A stretch of DNA of 14,442 bases, taken from assembly GCA_903928365.1 (NCBI GenBank), contig CAIYQV010000272.1, positions 1-14,442 on the forward strand, written 5' to 3'. Positions 6,944 to 13,471 of this stretch are shown one piece after another. Position 1 is the first letter of the stretch. Each line of letters starts with the position of its first letter. A program made the position numbers and the translations under genes. This DNA comes from an uncultured Flavobacteriia bacterium. GTDB lineage: Bacteria > Bacteroidota > Bacteroidia > Flavobacteriales_D > Crocinitomicaceae. The notes below the pieces were generated by a model. That model was not told the DNA's origin. It saw only the letters and a program-made list of their open reading frames with translations, and made no database searches.

Positions 6944-7714
6944 ATGTCAGCAATAGAACAGGGACACGTTAACTTTACCATAGATGCAAACGGAATCGGG
7001 ACGATCGAATTTGGTCATCCACTCAGTAATTCGTTGCCTGGTAAGATTTTACAAAAACTAGCAGATACCATCACTGATTTAGGCGGGAATGATGAGGTCA
7101 AAGTAATTGTGCTGCGTTCGTCAGGAGATAAAGCATTTTGTGCAGGAGCAAGTTTTGATGAACTTATTTCGATAAAGGATCTTGATACAGGAAAGGCTTT
7201 TTTCTCAGGTTTTGCGAAGGTGATCAATGCATGTCGAAAGGCTCCGAAGTTTATTATAGGTCGTGTACATGGAAAAGCTGTTGGCGGGGGAGTTGGTCTT
7301 GCTTCTGCCGTCGACTATTGTTTTGCGACTGAAAATGCAGATGTGAAATTGTCTGAATTAGCGGTGGGAATTGGCCCTTTTGTGGTTGGTCCGGCAGTAG
7401 AACGTAAGATCGGTTTGTCAGCAATGAGTGAACTTGCAATTAATGCGACGGAATGGCGCAACGCGGAGTGGGCTCGTAAAAAAGGACTTTTCGTAGACAC
7501 CTTTGAAACCGAAGAGGAAATGGATCACGAGATCAGTAAATTGGCTGATCGCCTGGCTGGTTCAAGTCCTGAAGCTATGTCAGAACTCAAAAAAGTATTT
7601 TGGAGAGGAACCGAAAATTGGGATGAACTATTGATCGAACGAGCAGGTATAAGTGGTAGACTTGTACTCAGTGATTTTACCGTTAACGCGATCAATTCGT
7701 TCAAGAAAAAGTAA
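6944..7714 (+). CDS. enoyl-CoA hydratase/isomerase family protein
   Basis: This 256-residue protein is of the crotonase family. The two oxyanion-hole segments are visible: AFCAGASFDEL (64-74) and GKAVGGGVGLASAVDYC (110-126). Of the two catalytic glutamates of classical enoyl-CoA hydratase, the first is replaced by Gly118 (GGGVGL rather than GGGxEL). The second is retained as Glu138 in KLSELAVGIGP. This arrangement, with VGIGPFVVGPAVERKIG after it, resembles the subfamily containing methylglutaconyl-CoA hydratase-like (LiuC) enzymes of leucine degradation, but the substrate cannot be settled here. It lies 9 nt after the RNA-binding protein gene and is followed by a strong terminator, so it ends the unit. 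Its neighbours give no metabolic hint. Confidence 0.9.
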   Translation: MSAIEQGHVNFTIDANGIGTIEFGHPLSNSLPGKILQKLADTITDLGGNDEVKVIVLRSSGDKAFCAGASFDELISIKDLDTGKAFFSGFAKVINACRKAPKFIIGRVHGKAVGGGVGLASAVDYCFATENADVKLSELAVGIGPFVVGPAVERKIGLSAMSELAINATEWRNAEWARKKGLFVDTFETEEEMDHEISKLADRLAGSSPEAMSELKKVFWRGTENWDELLIERAGISGRLVLSDFTVNAINSFKKK

Positions 7715-7736
7715 TTCTTGAAATCATATTCAAGGA

Positions 7737-7777
7737 AAAGGTGGTTGAGCTTTGTCGAAACCACCTTTCTTTTTTTA
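7737..7777 (+). terminator. rho-independent terminator after the hydratase gene
   Basis: A perfect 10-bp stem, AAAGGTGGTT (7737-7746) with AACCACCTTT (7759-7768), encloses a 12-nt loop and is followed by C and a run of seven or more T. It lies 23 nt after the stop codon and just before the rplM promoter, separating the two units. The core GTTGAGCTTTGTCGAAAC is itself repeat-like (see findings). Confidence 0.88.
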
Positions 7778-7785
7778 AAAATTCG

Positions 7786-7816
7786 TTTGTTAATAAAAAT
7801 AGAAGTTCTATCTTTG
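7786..7816 (+). promoter_or_regulatory. Bacteroidetes-type sigma-A promoter of the rplM operon
   Basis: TTTG (7786-7789) and TATCTTTG (7809-7816) are separated by 19 nt, matching the Bacteroidetes -33 TTTG and -7 TAnnTTTG consensus exactly. Transcription would start near 7821-7824, giving a leader of about 40 nt before the rplM GTG. This is the clearest promoter in the window. Confidence 0.82.
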
Positions 7817-7820
7817 CACC

Positions 7821-7861
7821 CCCAATTTAGGGATATTGTCTTATTTTAATTAGTATTAATT
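7821..7861 (+). promoter_or_regulatory. short rplM leader with two small hairpins
   Basis: The predicted transcript begins with CCC (7821-7823) that can pair with GGG (7830-7832). It ends with AATTA (7848-7852), GTAT loop, TAATT (7857-7861), abutting the GTG start at 7862. A hairpin touching the start codon could modulate initiation, as in L13 autoregulation known in other bacteria. Both stems are short (3 and 5 bp), so the structure is tentative. Confidence 0.35.
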
Positions 7862-8317
7862 GTGAATACATTAAGTTACAAAACCGTTTCCGGCAACAAG
7901 GAGACCGCTAATAAAAAGTGGCTTGTTGTGGATGCAGAAGGCCAGACTGTTGGTCGTCTTGCAAGCAAGGTGGCGAAAATTATTCGTGGTAAACACAAAA
8001 CGAATTACACGCCCCATGCTGACTGCGGTGATAACGTGATCGTGATCAACGCAGGAAAGGTGTCTTTCTCAGGAACGAAGCTTGTTGACAAGGAGTATGT
8101 ACGCTACACGGGTTATCCGGGTGGGCAGCGCATCACTACGGCTCAGGAAATGCTTCAGAAACACCCTGAAAGACTCATTGAAAAAGCTATTAAAGGAATG
8201 TTGCCAAAAAACAAGTTGGGAAGAGCACTCTTCACTAATTTGAAGGTATACGCTGGACCTGATCACAAGCAGGAAGCGCAAAAACCTGAGGCATTTAATC
8301 TTGACTCATTCAACTAA
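7862..8317 (+). CDS. rplM: 50S ribosomal protein L13 (uL13)
   Basis: The 151-residue product is an early-assembly protein of the large subunit. The N-terminus MNTLSYKTVS then NKKWLVVDAEGQTVGRLASK is the Bacteroidetes form of L13. HADCGDNVIVINAGKV, YTGYPGGQR and MLPKNKLGR are all family hallmarks. The start is GTG at 7862: no in-frame ATG lies near, and the family N-terminus aligns exactly there. It is first in the rplM-rpsI-rpsB-tsf cluster, 45 nt downstream of a near-consensus promoter, and ends 5 nt before rpsI. Confidence 0.97.
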   Translation: MNTLSYKTVSGNKETANKKWLVVDAEGQTVGRLASKVAKIIRGKHKTNYTPHADCGDNVIVINAGKVSFSGTKLVDKEYVRYTGYPGGQRITTAQEMLQKHPERLIEKAIKGMLPKNKLGRALFTNLKVYAGPDHKQEAQKPEAFNLDSFN

Positions 8318-8322
8318 TAAGC

Positions 8323-8709
8323 ATGGAAGTAATTAACACACTTGGTAGAAGAAAAACGTCGGTTGCGCGTGTTTACCTTTCTAAAGGTACAGGTAAAGTA
8401 ACTGTGAACAATAAGGATTACAAAGTGGCTTTCCCGATCGCAGTATTGCAATCTAAGATCGAGCAGCCGTTTGCGATCACAAACACTTCAGGTCAGTACG
8501 ACGTGAAAATTAACGTGTTTGGTGGTGGTATCAATGGTCAGGCTGAAGCTATTCGTTTGGGTATCTCTCGTGCGCTTGTAGAAGTAGCAGAGGAAAACAA
8601 AACCCTTTTGAAGGCTGAAGGTTTGATGACACGTGATCCAAGAATGGTTGAACGTAAAAAACCTGGTCAACCGAAAGCTAGGAAGAAATTCCAGTTCTCA
8701 AAACGTTAA
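8323..8709 (+). CDS. rpsI: 30S ribosomal protein S9 (uS9)
   Basis: This 128-residue small-subunit protein has a C-terminal tail that reaches the P-site tRNA. EVINTLGRRKTSVARVYL opens the domain, and FGGGINGQAEAIRLGISRAL is the core signature. The C-terminus RDPRMVERKKPGQPKARK...FQFSKR ends in the conserved SKR needed for tRNA contact. The length is normal. It follows rplM by 5 nt, the widespread L13-S9 pairing, and is co-transcribed with it. No terminator follows, so read-through into the rpsB leader is likely. Confidence 0.97.
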   Translation: MEVINTLGRRKTSVARVYLSKGTGKVTVNNKDYKVAFPIAVLQSKIEQPFAITNTSGQYDVKINVFGGGINGQAEAIRLGISRALVEVAEENKTLLKAEGLMTRDPRMVERKKPGQPKARKKFQFSKR

Positions 8710-8741
8710 TATTTTTTGGCGATTGTTTAGTATCCAAACTT

Positions 8742-8812
8742 CAGAGTACCCTTCGTATACCGAACCCTCTGTTTGTTGAAGAAATACAAAGCCTGTGTCT
8801 GCTGAAAAGCAG
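8742..8812 (+). promoter_or_regulatory. structured leader before rpsB, possible S2 autoregulatory element
   Basis: The 130-nt rpsI-rpsB gap contains three hairpins in a row. CAGAG (8742-8746) pairs with CTCTG (8767-8771). TTTGT (8772-8776) pairs with ACAAA (8786-8790). CTGCT (8799-8803) pairs with AGCAG (8808-8812) around a GAAA tetraloop. After that the sequence is A-rich up to the ATG at 8840. There is no T-tract, so this is not a terminator. S2 is known to repress its own rpsB-tsf mRNA in gammaproteobacteria; a similar role here is inference. Confidence 0.45.
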
Positions 8813-8839
8813 GGAAAGTAAACAATAAAAAAAGAAAAA

Positions 8840-9610
8840 ATGTCAAAAGTAAACTTTGAAAATCTATTAGAAGCGGGTGTTCACTTCGGACACTTGAAAA
8901 GAAAATGGAACCCGGCAATGGCGCCGTATATCTTTGAAGAGAAAAAAGGTATCCACATTATCGACCTAAATAAGACAATAGCACATCTCGATCAGGCATG
9001 TGCGGCGATGAAACAAATTGCAAAGTCGGGTAAAAAGGTTCTTTTCGTAGCAACTAAAAAACAAGCGAAAGACATCGTAGCTCAGAAAGTAGCTGAAGTG
9101 AACATGCCTTTCGTAACGGAACGTTGGTCAGGTGGTATGCTTACCAACTTCCAGACAACAAGAAAATCGATCCGTAAAATGACGTCTATCGACAAGATGA
9201 AGTCAGACGGAACATGGGATACATTGAACAAGCGTGAGCGTTTGTTCAAGACACGTCAACGTGAAAAGCTTGAAAAGAACTTTGGTTCAATTGCAGACAT
9301 GACACGTCAGCCTGCAGCAATCTTCATCGTTGATATCTTGAAAGAGCATATCGCGTTGAACGAAGCAAAGCGTTTGAACATCCCTACATTTGCAATGGTA
9401 GATACGAACTCAAACCCTAAGTTGGTTGATTTCCCTATCCCTTCAAATGACGATGCAACGAAATCGATCTCTATCATTCTTGATGCGATCTGCGGTTCGA
9501 TCAAAGAAGGTTTGGATGATCGTAAGAACTTGAAAGGTTCTGAAAAAGAAGAAGAGGAAACAGCTGAGAAAGCAGTAAGCGCTGAAAAAGCTGAAGAAAC
9601 AAACGATTAA
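8840..9610 (+). CDS. rpsB: 30S ribosomal protein S2 (uS2)
   Basis: The 256-residue protein joins the small subunit late and helps anchor S1. The N-terminus has the family pattern: NFENLLEAGVHFGHLKRKWN then MAPYIFEEKKGIHIIDLNKT. Also seen are VLFVATKKQAKDIV, the second-signature region ERWSGGMLTNFQT, and PAAIFIVDILKEHIALNEA with NIPTFAMVDTNSNP. The last 24 or so residues are a charged Glu/Lys/Ala tail, common in Bacteroidetes S2 and probably disordered. The start is preceded by an A-rich stretch instead of a Shine-Dalgarno site. It is linked to tsf, 21 nt downstream, and preceded by a structured leader. Confidence 0.97.
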   Translation: MSKVNFENLLEAGVHFGHLKRKWNPAMAPYIFEEKKGIHIIDLNKTIAHLDQACAAMKQIAKSGKKVLFVATKKQAKDIVAQKVAEVNMPFVTERWSGGMLTNFQTTRKSIRKMTSIDKMKSDGTWDTLNKRERLFKTRQREKLEKNFGSIADMTRQPAAIFIVDILKEHIALNEAKRLNIPTFAMVDTNSNPKLVDFPIPSNDDATKSISIILDAICGSIKEGLDDRKNLKGSEKEEEETAEKAVSAEKAEETND

Positions 9611-9631
9611 TTAATAGAAAATACAATATCC

Positions 9632-10462
9632 ATGGCAATTACAGCTGCAGATGTGAACAAATTGCGCCAGCAAACTGGTGCAGGTATGATGGACTGCAAG
9701 AACGCACTTGTTGAATCTAACGGTGATTTCGAGACAGCAGTTGATATCCTTCGTAAGAAGGGACAAAAGATCGCTGCTAAACGCGGTGAGAATGAAGCGC
9801 GTGAAGGATTGATCATTGCGGAAGCAACTGCGGACGCAAAGGCGGGTGTCATCGTTACGTTGAACTGTGAAACAGACTTCGTTGCGAAAAATGACGGATA
9901 CCGCGCATTGGTTCAGTCGATCGTTGATATCGCATTGAACAATATGCCTTCATCAGTAGAAGAATTGAAGTCATTGAAATATGATGACAAACTTTCAGTG
10001 GATGAGAAGATCACTGAGCAGATCGGTGTGATTGGTGAGAAACTGGATCTTTCCGGTTATGCAACGATCAAAGCTGATAAAGTGGTAGCGTACAATCACC
10101 CGGGTAACCAGTTAGCTACTTTGGTTGGTTTGAACAGCTCTACTGAAGCTGCAGAGGATGCAGGTAAGCAAGTTGCTATGCAGGTTGCTGCAATGAATCC
10201 GATTGCTCTTAACAAAGACGGTGTAGATGCGCGCACGATCGAGCGTGAGATCGAAGTTGGTAAAGAATTGGCTATTCAGGAAGGAAAACCTGCTGATATG
10301 GCTGAGAAAATCGCTCAAGGTCGTCTGAACAAATTCTTCCAGGAGAATACATTGTTAAGCCAAGCTTTTGTTCGCGACAACAAAGTAACCGTTGAGCAGT
10401 TCCTTGGTACTGCAGAGAAAGGACTCACAGTTCTTGATTTTAAACGATTCTCTCTAAGCTAA
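9632..10462 (+). CDS. tsf: translation elongation factor Ts
   Basis: This 276-residue protein is the nucleotide exchange factor that releases GDP from EF-Tu. The N-terminal UBA-like domain and signature 1 are LRQQTGAGMMDCKNAL (11-26). The EF-Tu-contacting TDFVAKN motif is at 81-87 within VTLNCETDFVAKNDGY. Two core subdomains follow; the second includes VAAMNPIALNKDGV and the C-terminal part ends in QAFVRDNKVTVEQFL. It sits 21 nt after rpsB, the near-universal rpsB-tsf pair, and is followed 18 nt later by a strong terminator. Confidence 0.97.
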   Translation: MAITAADVNKLRQQTGAGMMDCKNALVESNGDFETAVDILRKKGQKIAAKRGENEAREGLIIAEATADAKAGVIVTLNCETDFVAKNDGYRALVQSIVDIALNNMPSSVEELKSLKYDDKLSVDEKITEQIGVIGEKLDLSGYATIKADKVVAYNHPGNQLATLVGLNSSTEAAEDAGKQVAMQVAAMNPIALNKDGVDARTIEREIEVGKELAIQEGKPADMAEKIAQGRLNKFFQENTLLSQAFVRDNKVTVEQFLGTAEKGLTVLDFKRFSLS

Positions 10463-10480
10463 TAGAGACATTGAAATAAG

Positions 10481-10510
10481 AAGGCTATCAGTATTGATAG
10501 CCTTTTTTTT
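10481..10510 (+). terminator. rho-independent terminator between tsf and pyrH
   Basis: A perfect 10-bp stem, AAGGCTATCA (10481-10490) with TGATAGCCTT (10495-10504), has a 4-nt GTAT loop and leads into an eight-T run ending at 10510. It starts 18 nt after the tsf stop and lies only 25 nt before the pyrH ATG. Confidence 0.93.
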
Positions 10511-10535
10511 GAATACTATTGAACAAAACATACTT

Positions 10536-11243
10536 ATGAAATACAACAGGATCCTTTTGAAATTGAGCGGTGAGTCGCTCATGGGTGATAAGCAGTTTGG
10601 AATTGATAACAATCGCTTGGCGGAATACGCTACACAGATTAAGGAAGTACACGACCTTGGCGTAGAGATCGCTATTGTTATAGGCGGTGGAAATATTTTC
10701 CGTGGTGTTCAGGCAGAAGAAGGAGGTATGGATCGCACACACGGCGATTACATGGGAATGTTGGCAACGATGATCAACTCAATGGCGCTTCAGGCGGCAC
10801 TTGAATCGGCCGGGATCAAAACACGTTTGCAGTCTGCGATCGAAATGAAAGAAATTGCTGAACCTTATGTGCGAAGAAGAGCAGTTCGTCATTTGGAAAA
10901 AGGTCGTGTAGTTATTTTTGGTGCAGGGACTGGTAATCCATTCTTTACGACGGATTCTGCTGCTTCATTAAGAGCGATTGAGATCAATGCGGATGTGATC
11001 CTTAAAGGGACACGTGTGGATGGCATTTACACAGCAGATCCATTAAAAGATCCGAATGCGGTGAAATATGATACGATCAGTTTTGACGATGCGTATGGTA
11101 AAGGCTTGAAGGTGATGGACATGACAGCATTTACTTTGTGTAAGGAAAATGACCTTCCGATCATCGTCTTCGATATGGATACACCCGGAAATCTGAAGAA
11201 ATTACTTCAAGGGGATGCGATTGGTACGATTGTAAGAAATTAG
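10536..11243 (+). CDS. pyrH: UMP kinase
   Basis: The 235-residue enzyme phosphorylates UMP to UDP in pyrimidine nucleotide synthesis; it is a hexamer of the amino-acid-kinase fold. The start is MKYNRILLKLSGESLMG at 10536; an in-frame TTG upstream at 10494 lies inside the terminator loop and stem and is rejected. Other motifs are IGGGNIFRG (49-57), GAGTGNPFFTTDSAA (129-143, UMP/ATP site) and KGTRVDGIYTADPLKDP (157-173). The product matches typical bacterial PyrH in length. It precedes frr by 32 nt, in the conserved order tsf-pyrH-frr, but is separated from tsf by a terminator. Its own promoter is not evident. Confidence 0.96.
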   Translation: MKYNRILLKLSGESLMGDKQFGIDNNRLAEYATQIKEVHDLGVEIAIVIGGGNIFRGVQAEEGGMDRTHGDYMGMLATMINSMALQAALESAGIKTRLQSAIEMKEIAEPYVRRRAVRHLEKGRVVIFGAGTGNPFFTTDSAASLRAIEINADVILKGTRVDGIYTADPLKDPNAVKYDTISFDDAYGKGLKVMDMTAFTLCKENDLPIIVFDMDTPGNLKKLLQGDAIGTIVRN

Positions 11244-11258
11244 AAAATACTATTTTTG
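11230..11258 (+). promoter_or_regulatory. possible frr promoter
   Basis: TTG (11230-11232), inside the end of pyrH, is followed after 18 nt by TATTTTTG (11251-11258), an exact match to TAnnTTTG. Transcription would start near 11263-11266, giving frr a leader of about 10-13 nt. The sites fit the Bacteroidetes consensus, but the spacing is slightly short. Confidence 0.45.
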
Positions 11259-11275
11259 GCGAAATCTTTTTTACG

Positions 11276-11839
11276 ATGACAGAGGAGCTACAAATGATCT
11301 ACGACGAATTCAGGTCTGCCAATCAGAAATCGATCGGTCACCTGGAAAACGAAATGGTTAAGATCCGTGCGGGAAAAGCAAATCCTTCCATGTTGCATGG
11401 GGTGATGGTGGACTATTACGGTTCTCCAACTCCAATCCAGCAGGTGGCAAACATTACCACTATGGATGCACGAACCATTACTGTTCAGCCATGGGAAAAG
11501 AATATGCTCAATGAGATTGCCAAAGGCATTATTAATTCCAATTTAGGTTTTGCACCTCAGAATAATGGGGAGGTTTTGATCATTTCTGTTCCACCATTAA
11601 CGGAGGAGCGCCGTCGTGAGCTTGTTAAAAAGGCGAAAGGAGAAGGAGAGCATGCCAAAGTGGGTATTCGAAACAATCGTAAAGATGCACTGGACATGGT
11701 GAAAGATCTAAAGAATGAAGGCTTGTCGGAAGATTTGATGAAAGATGCTGAAAATGAAATCCAGAATATGACGAATTCCTTTGTGAAGAACGTGGATGAC
11801 CTGCTGGATCAAAAGGAAAAAGAGATCATGACGATCTGA
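11276..11839 (+). CDS. frr: ribosome recycling factor
   Basis: This 187-residue L-shaped protein, with EF-G, splits post-termination ribosomes. The helical bundle motif LENEMVKIRAGKANPSML is at about 23-40, including the Arg of the RAGKANP turn. Then come VDYYGSPTPIQQVANI (domain II) and TITVQPWEKNMLNEIAKGI, with NSNLGFAPQNNGEVLIISVP, followed by LTEERRRELVKKAK. Every block matches RRF, and the length is typical (about 185). It follows pyrH by 32 nt and is closed by a hairpin terminator. Confidence 0.97.
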   Translation: MTEELQMIYDEFRSANQKSIGHLENEMVKIRAGKANPSMLHGVMVDYYGSPTPIQQVANITTMDARTITVQPWEKNMLNEIAKGIINSNLGFAPQNNGEVLIISVPPLTEERRRELVKKAKGEGEHAKVGIRNNRKDALDMVKDLKNEGLSEDLMKDAENEIQNMTNSFVKNVDDLLDQKEKEIMTI

Positions 11840-11842
11840 TAT

Positions 11843-11867
11843 GAAGAGAGCCGCAAGGCTCTTTTTT
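11843..11867 (+). terminator. rho-independent terminator after frr
   Basis: AGAGCC (11847-11852), a GCAA tetraloop and GGCTCT (11857-11862) form the stem; four further outward pairs, two of them G-U, extend it into the T run. Six T follow (11862-11867) and more after one A. The T-tract contains the last bases (TAA at 11868-11866) of the convergent OmpA gene. Downstream on the minus strand there is no U-tract, so it mainly serves frr. Confidence 0.88.
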
Positions 11868-13047
11868 ATTTTACCAGGATTTCTACCCTTCTGTTGGCCT
11901 GTTCTTCATAGGCGAACTTTGGTTCAGGATAAATCGGCTTGGTATTACCATATCCCACGGCAGTCATTCGGTTTTTATTGATCCCATTATCTGCGAGGTA
12001 TGCCATCACTCTTCTGGCGCGACCTTCGGACAATTTCTGAGAAGCAAACCCATTTTCCCCAATCAGAAAAACATGACCCTGGATTTCAATTTCAATTTCA
12101 GAATTCAAAGCCATAAAATCTTTCAAACGCTTCAGTTTAGGTTCTGATTCAGGAAGAATCTCACTGGTACCTGGCTTGAATTCGATCTCTTCGATCTGCA
12201 TGGTTTTTCCTTTGGCAATGCGGTCCAGTTTGAACATAACTTGTTGATCAGAGGTTCCGATAACCGTTACCTCTTTGTCTTCGAAGAAGTACCCTTCTGC
12301 ATCACAACGCACATTGATCTTGCAAGCCCTTGGTGGATTCAGCATCAGATCGCTGCAGCGATATAATCCGGCCATTTCTTTATTGTCTTCAATAATGTAG
12401 TTGGCAACTACCGGGGCATTTGAGTTCTTATCCCGGGCGAGAAAGGTTATGGTAGGAGAAAAATCATCGTTTCTGTTGTCGAGTACTTTTGGTTCTTTTA
12501 ATTCATAATCTGAACCACCTGCACTGTGGAATTTAAAGTCGAATTTAACCACAGATTTCGTTTTCTCAAGCGTGGTAAATGCGATCATGATCTTTTGTCC
12601 TGCCATCAATTGAAGCGGATAGAGTTTTCCACCGGCAACATTGGAGTCCAGACCAACCACTTGTTGATCTTTCCTTTTGTACATTCGTTTGATTTCAGCG
12701 GTACCATTGGAGAGTTCAACACATACGTTGGATGTCGTCTCCTGAAAAATGATCATCTGCAGGAAATTTTCATTGATGCGTGCGTCAAGGGTAAGAACAC
12801 CATCATTATCGGCAATGTAGGAGATCCAAACGATGTTTTTACTGGAAATTTCTGAAAGTGAAGGATAGTTCATCAGATCGTCCAGATAACCAGGCTTACC
12901 GGTAAATTGGATTGAATAATTTCCTGACTTAAAAAGGTTAACAGCGCCTTCACAATCGGCAATAGATTCTGACTGTTCCTTTTCCGTTTGAGCGTGGAGA
13001 GTGGTGAACGTAAGAATCAGAAATATGCTAAGTAAGGTCCTGATCAT
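11866..13047 (-). CDS. OmpA-family protein with C-terminal peptidoglycan-binding-like domain
   Basis: The protein has 393 residues from the ATG at 13047. A TTG at 13083 would add 12 residues, but the start at 13047 leaves a clean signal peptide (MIRTLLSIFLILTFTTLHAQ). About residues 20-282 have no recognised motif apart from beta-rich, Cys-containing stretches such as CKINVRCDAEGYFF; a carboxypeptidase-regulatory-like fold is possible. Residues 283-393 are an OmpA-like domain: EIEFKPGTSEIL, EIEIEIQGH, LSEGRARRVMAYL, RMTAVGYGNTKP, and QANRRVEILV at the end. The usual GHTD is GHVF, so the acidic residue that binds diaminopimelate in classical OmpA domains is absent. Arg343 of LSEGRAR, the other ligand, is present. 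It likely sits at the outer membrane or periplasm. It is divergent from the globin gene and convergent with frr. Confidence 0.87.
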   Translation of the reverse strand: MIRTLLSIFLILTFTTLHAQTEKEQSESIADCEGAVNLFKSGNYSIQFTGKPGYLDDLMNYPSLSEISSKNIVWISYIADNDGVLTLDARINENFLQMIIFQETTSNVCVELSNGTAEIKRMYKRKDQQVVGLDSNVAGGKLYPLQLMAGQKIMIAFTTLEKTKSVVKFDFKFHSAGGSDYELKEPKVLDNRNDDFSPTITFLARDKNSNAPVVANYIIEDNKEMAGLYRCSDLMLNPPRACKINVRCDAEGYFFEDKEVTVIGTSDQQVMFKLDRIAKGKTMQIEEIEFKPGTSEILPESEPKLKRLKDFMALNSEIEIEIQGHVFLIGENGFASQKLSEGRARRVMAYLADNGINKNRMTAVGYGNTKPIYPEPKFAYEEQANRRVEILVK

Positions 13048-13105
13048 GATGAACCATAAATTTAATGACTTTTCTTCAAACAAAAAATGAGAAATTTGTG
13101 AAAGA

Positions 13106-13471
13106 ATGGAGACACTTTATCAACGAGTGGGTCAGGAAAGATTACATGCATTGATCCAACATTTTTATGATCTGGTTTTTGCATCTGAAAAAATCGGACC
13201 ACTTTTTCAGCATTCAGACAAAGATTTGGTCAGAAGAAAACAAGAGTTGTTTTTAACTCAATTTCTTGGCGGACCAGATCTATACAGTCAGGAATTTGGT
13301 CATCCCCGCATGCGTATGCGTCATTTGCCTCATGCCATTGATGAATCAGCCATGGTAGAATGGTTGCGCTGTATGAAAGAAGCCATATGGCAAATAGAAA
13401 TGGAAGAAGAACTCAAGATGGACCTTTATGCCTGTTTTCCGAAGGTAGCTCAGCACATGGTAAATCGATAA
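13106..13471 (+). CDS. glbO: group II truncated haemoglobin
   Basis: This 121-residue 2-on-2 globin closely resembles Mycobacterium TrHbO in its core. FLGGPDLYSQEFGHPRMRMR with HLPHAID gives the proximal haem His73 in the RMRH motif. Trp86 in EWLRCMKEA is the G8 Trp that defines group II. Tyr21 in QHFYDLV is the B10 position. CD1 appears to be Phe34 (GPLFQHSD) rather than the Tyr of TrHbO. Such proteins bind oxygen, NO or peroxide and act in detoxification or redox protection. The start at 13106 is the only ATG giving the family N-terminus. It is divergent from the OmpA-family gene across 58 bp. I see no convincing promoter; GAAATTTG at 13091-13098 is too close and imperfect. No terminator with a strong stem follows. 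Confidence 0.9.
   Translation: METLYQRVGQERLHALIQHFYDLVFASEKIGPLFQHSDKDLVRRKQELFLTQFLGGPDLYSQEFGHPRMRMRHLPHAIDESAMVEWLRCMKEAIWQIEMEEELKMDLYACFPKVAQHMVNR

Noticed and set aside
10494..10535. Longer pyrH start at a TTG, adding 14 residues
   Set aside because: It lies in the tsf terminator and the family N-terminus MKYNRILLKLSGE begins at 10536.
12526..12855. 109-codon plus-strand frame inside the OmpA-family gene
   Set aside because: It is antisense to a real gene with no motif.
13048..13083. Longer OmpA-family start at a TTG, adding 12 residues
   Set aside because: The extra residues put charged sequence ahead of an already complete signal peptide; the ATG at 13047 is better.
13048..13105. 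Divergent promoters for the OmpA-family and globin genes
   Set aside because: TAAATTTA (minus) and GAAATTTG (plus) resemble the -7 element, but neither has TTTG at the right spacing.
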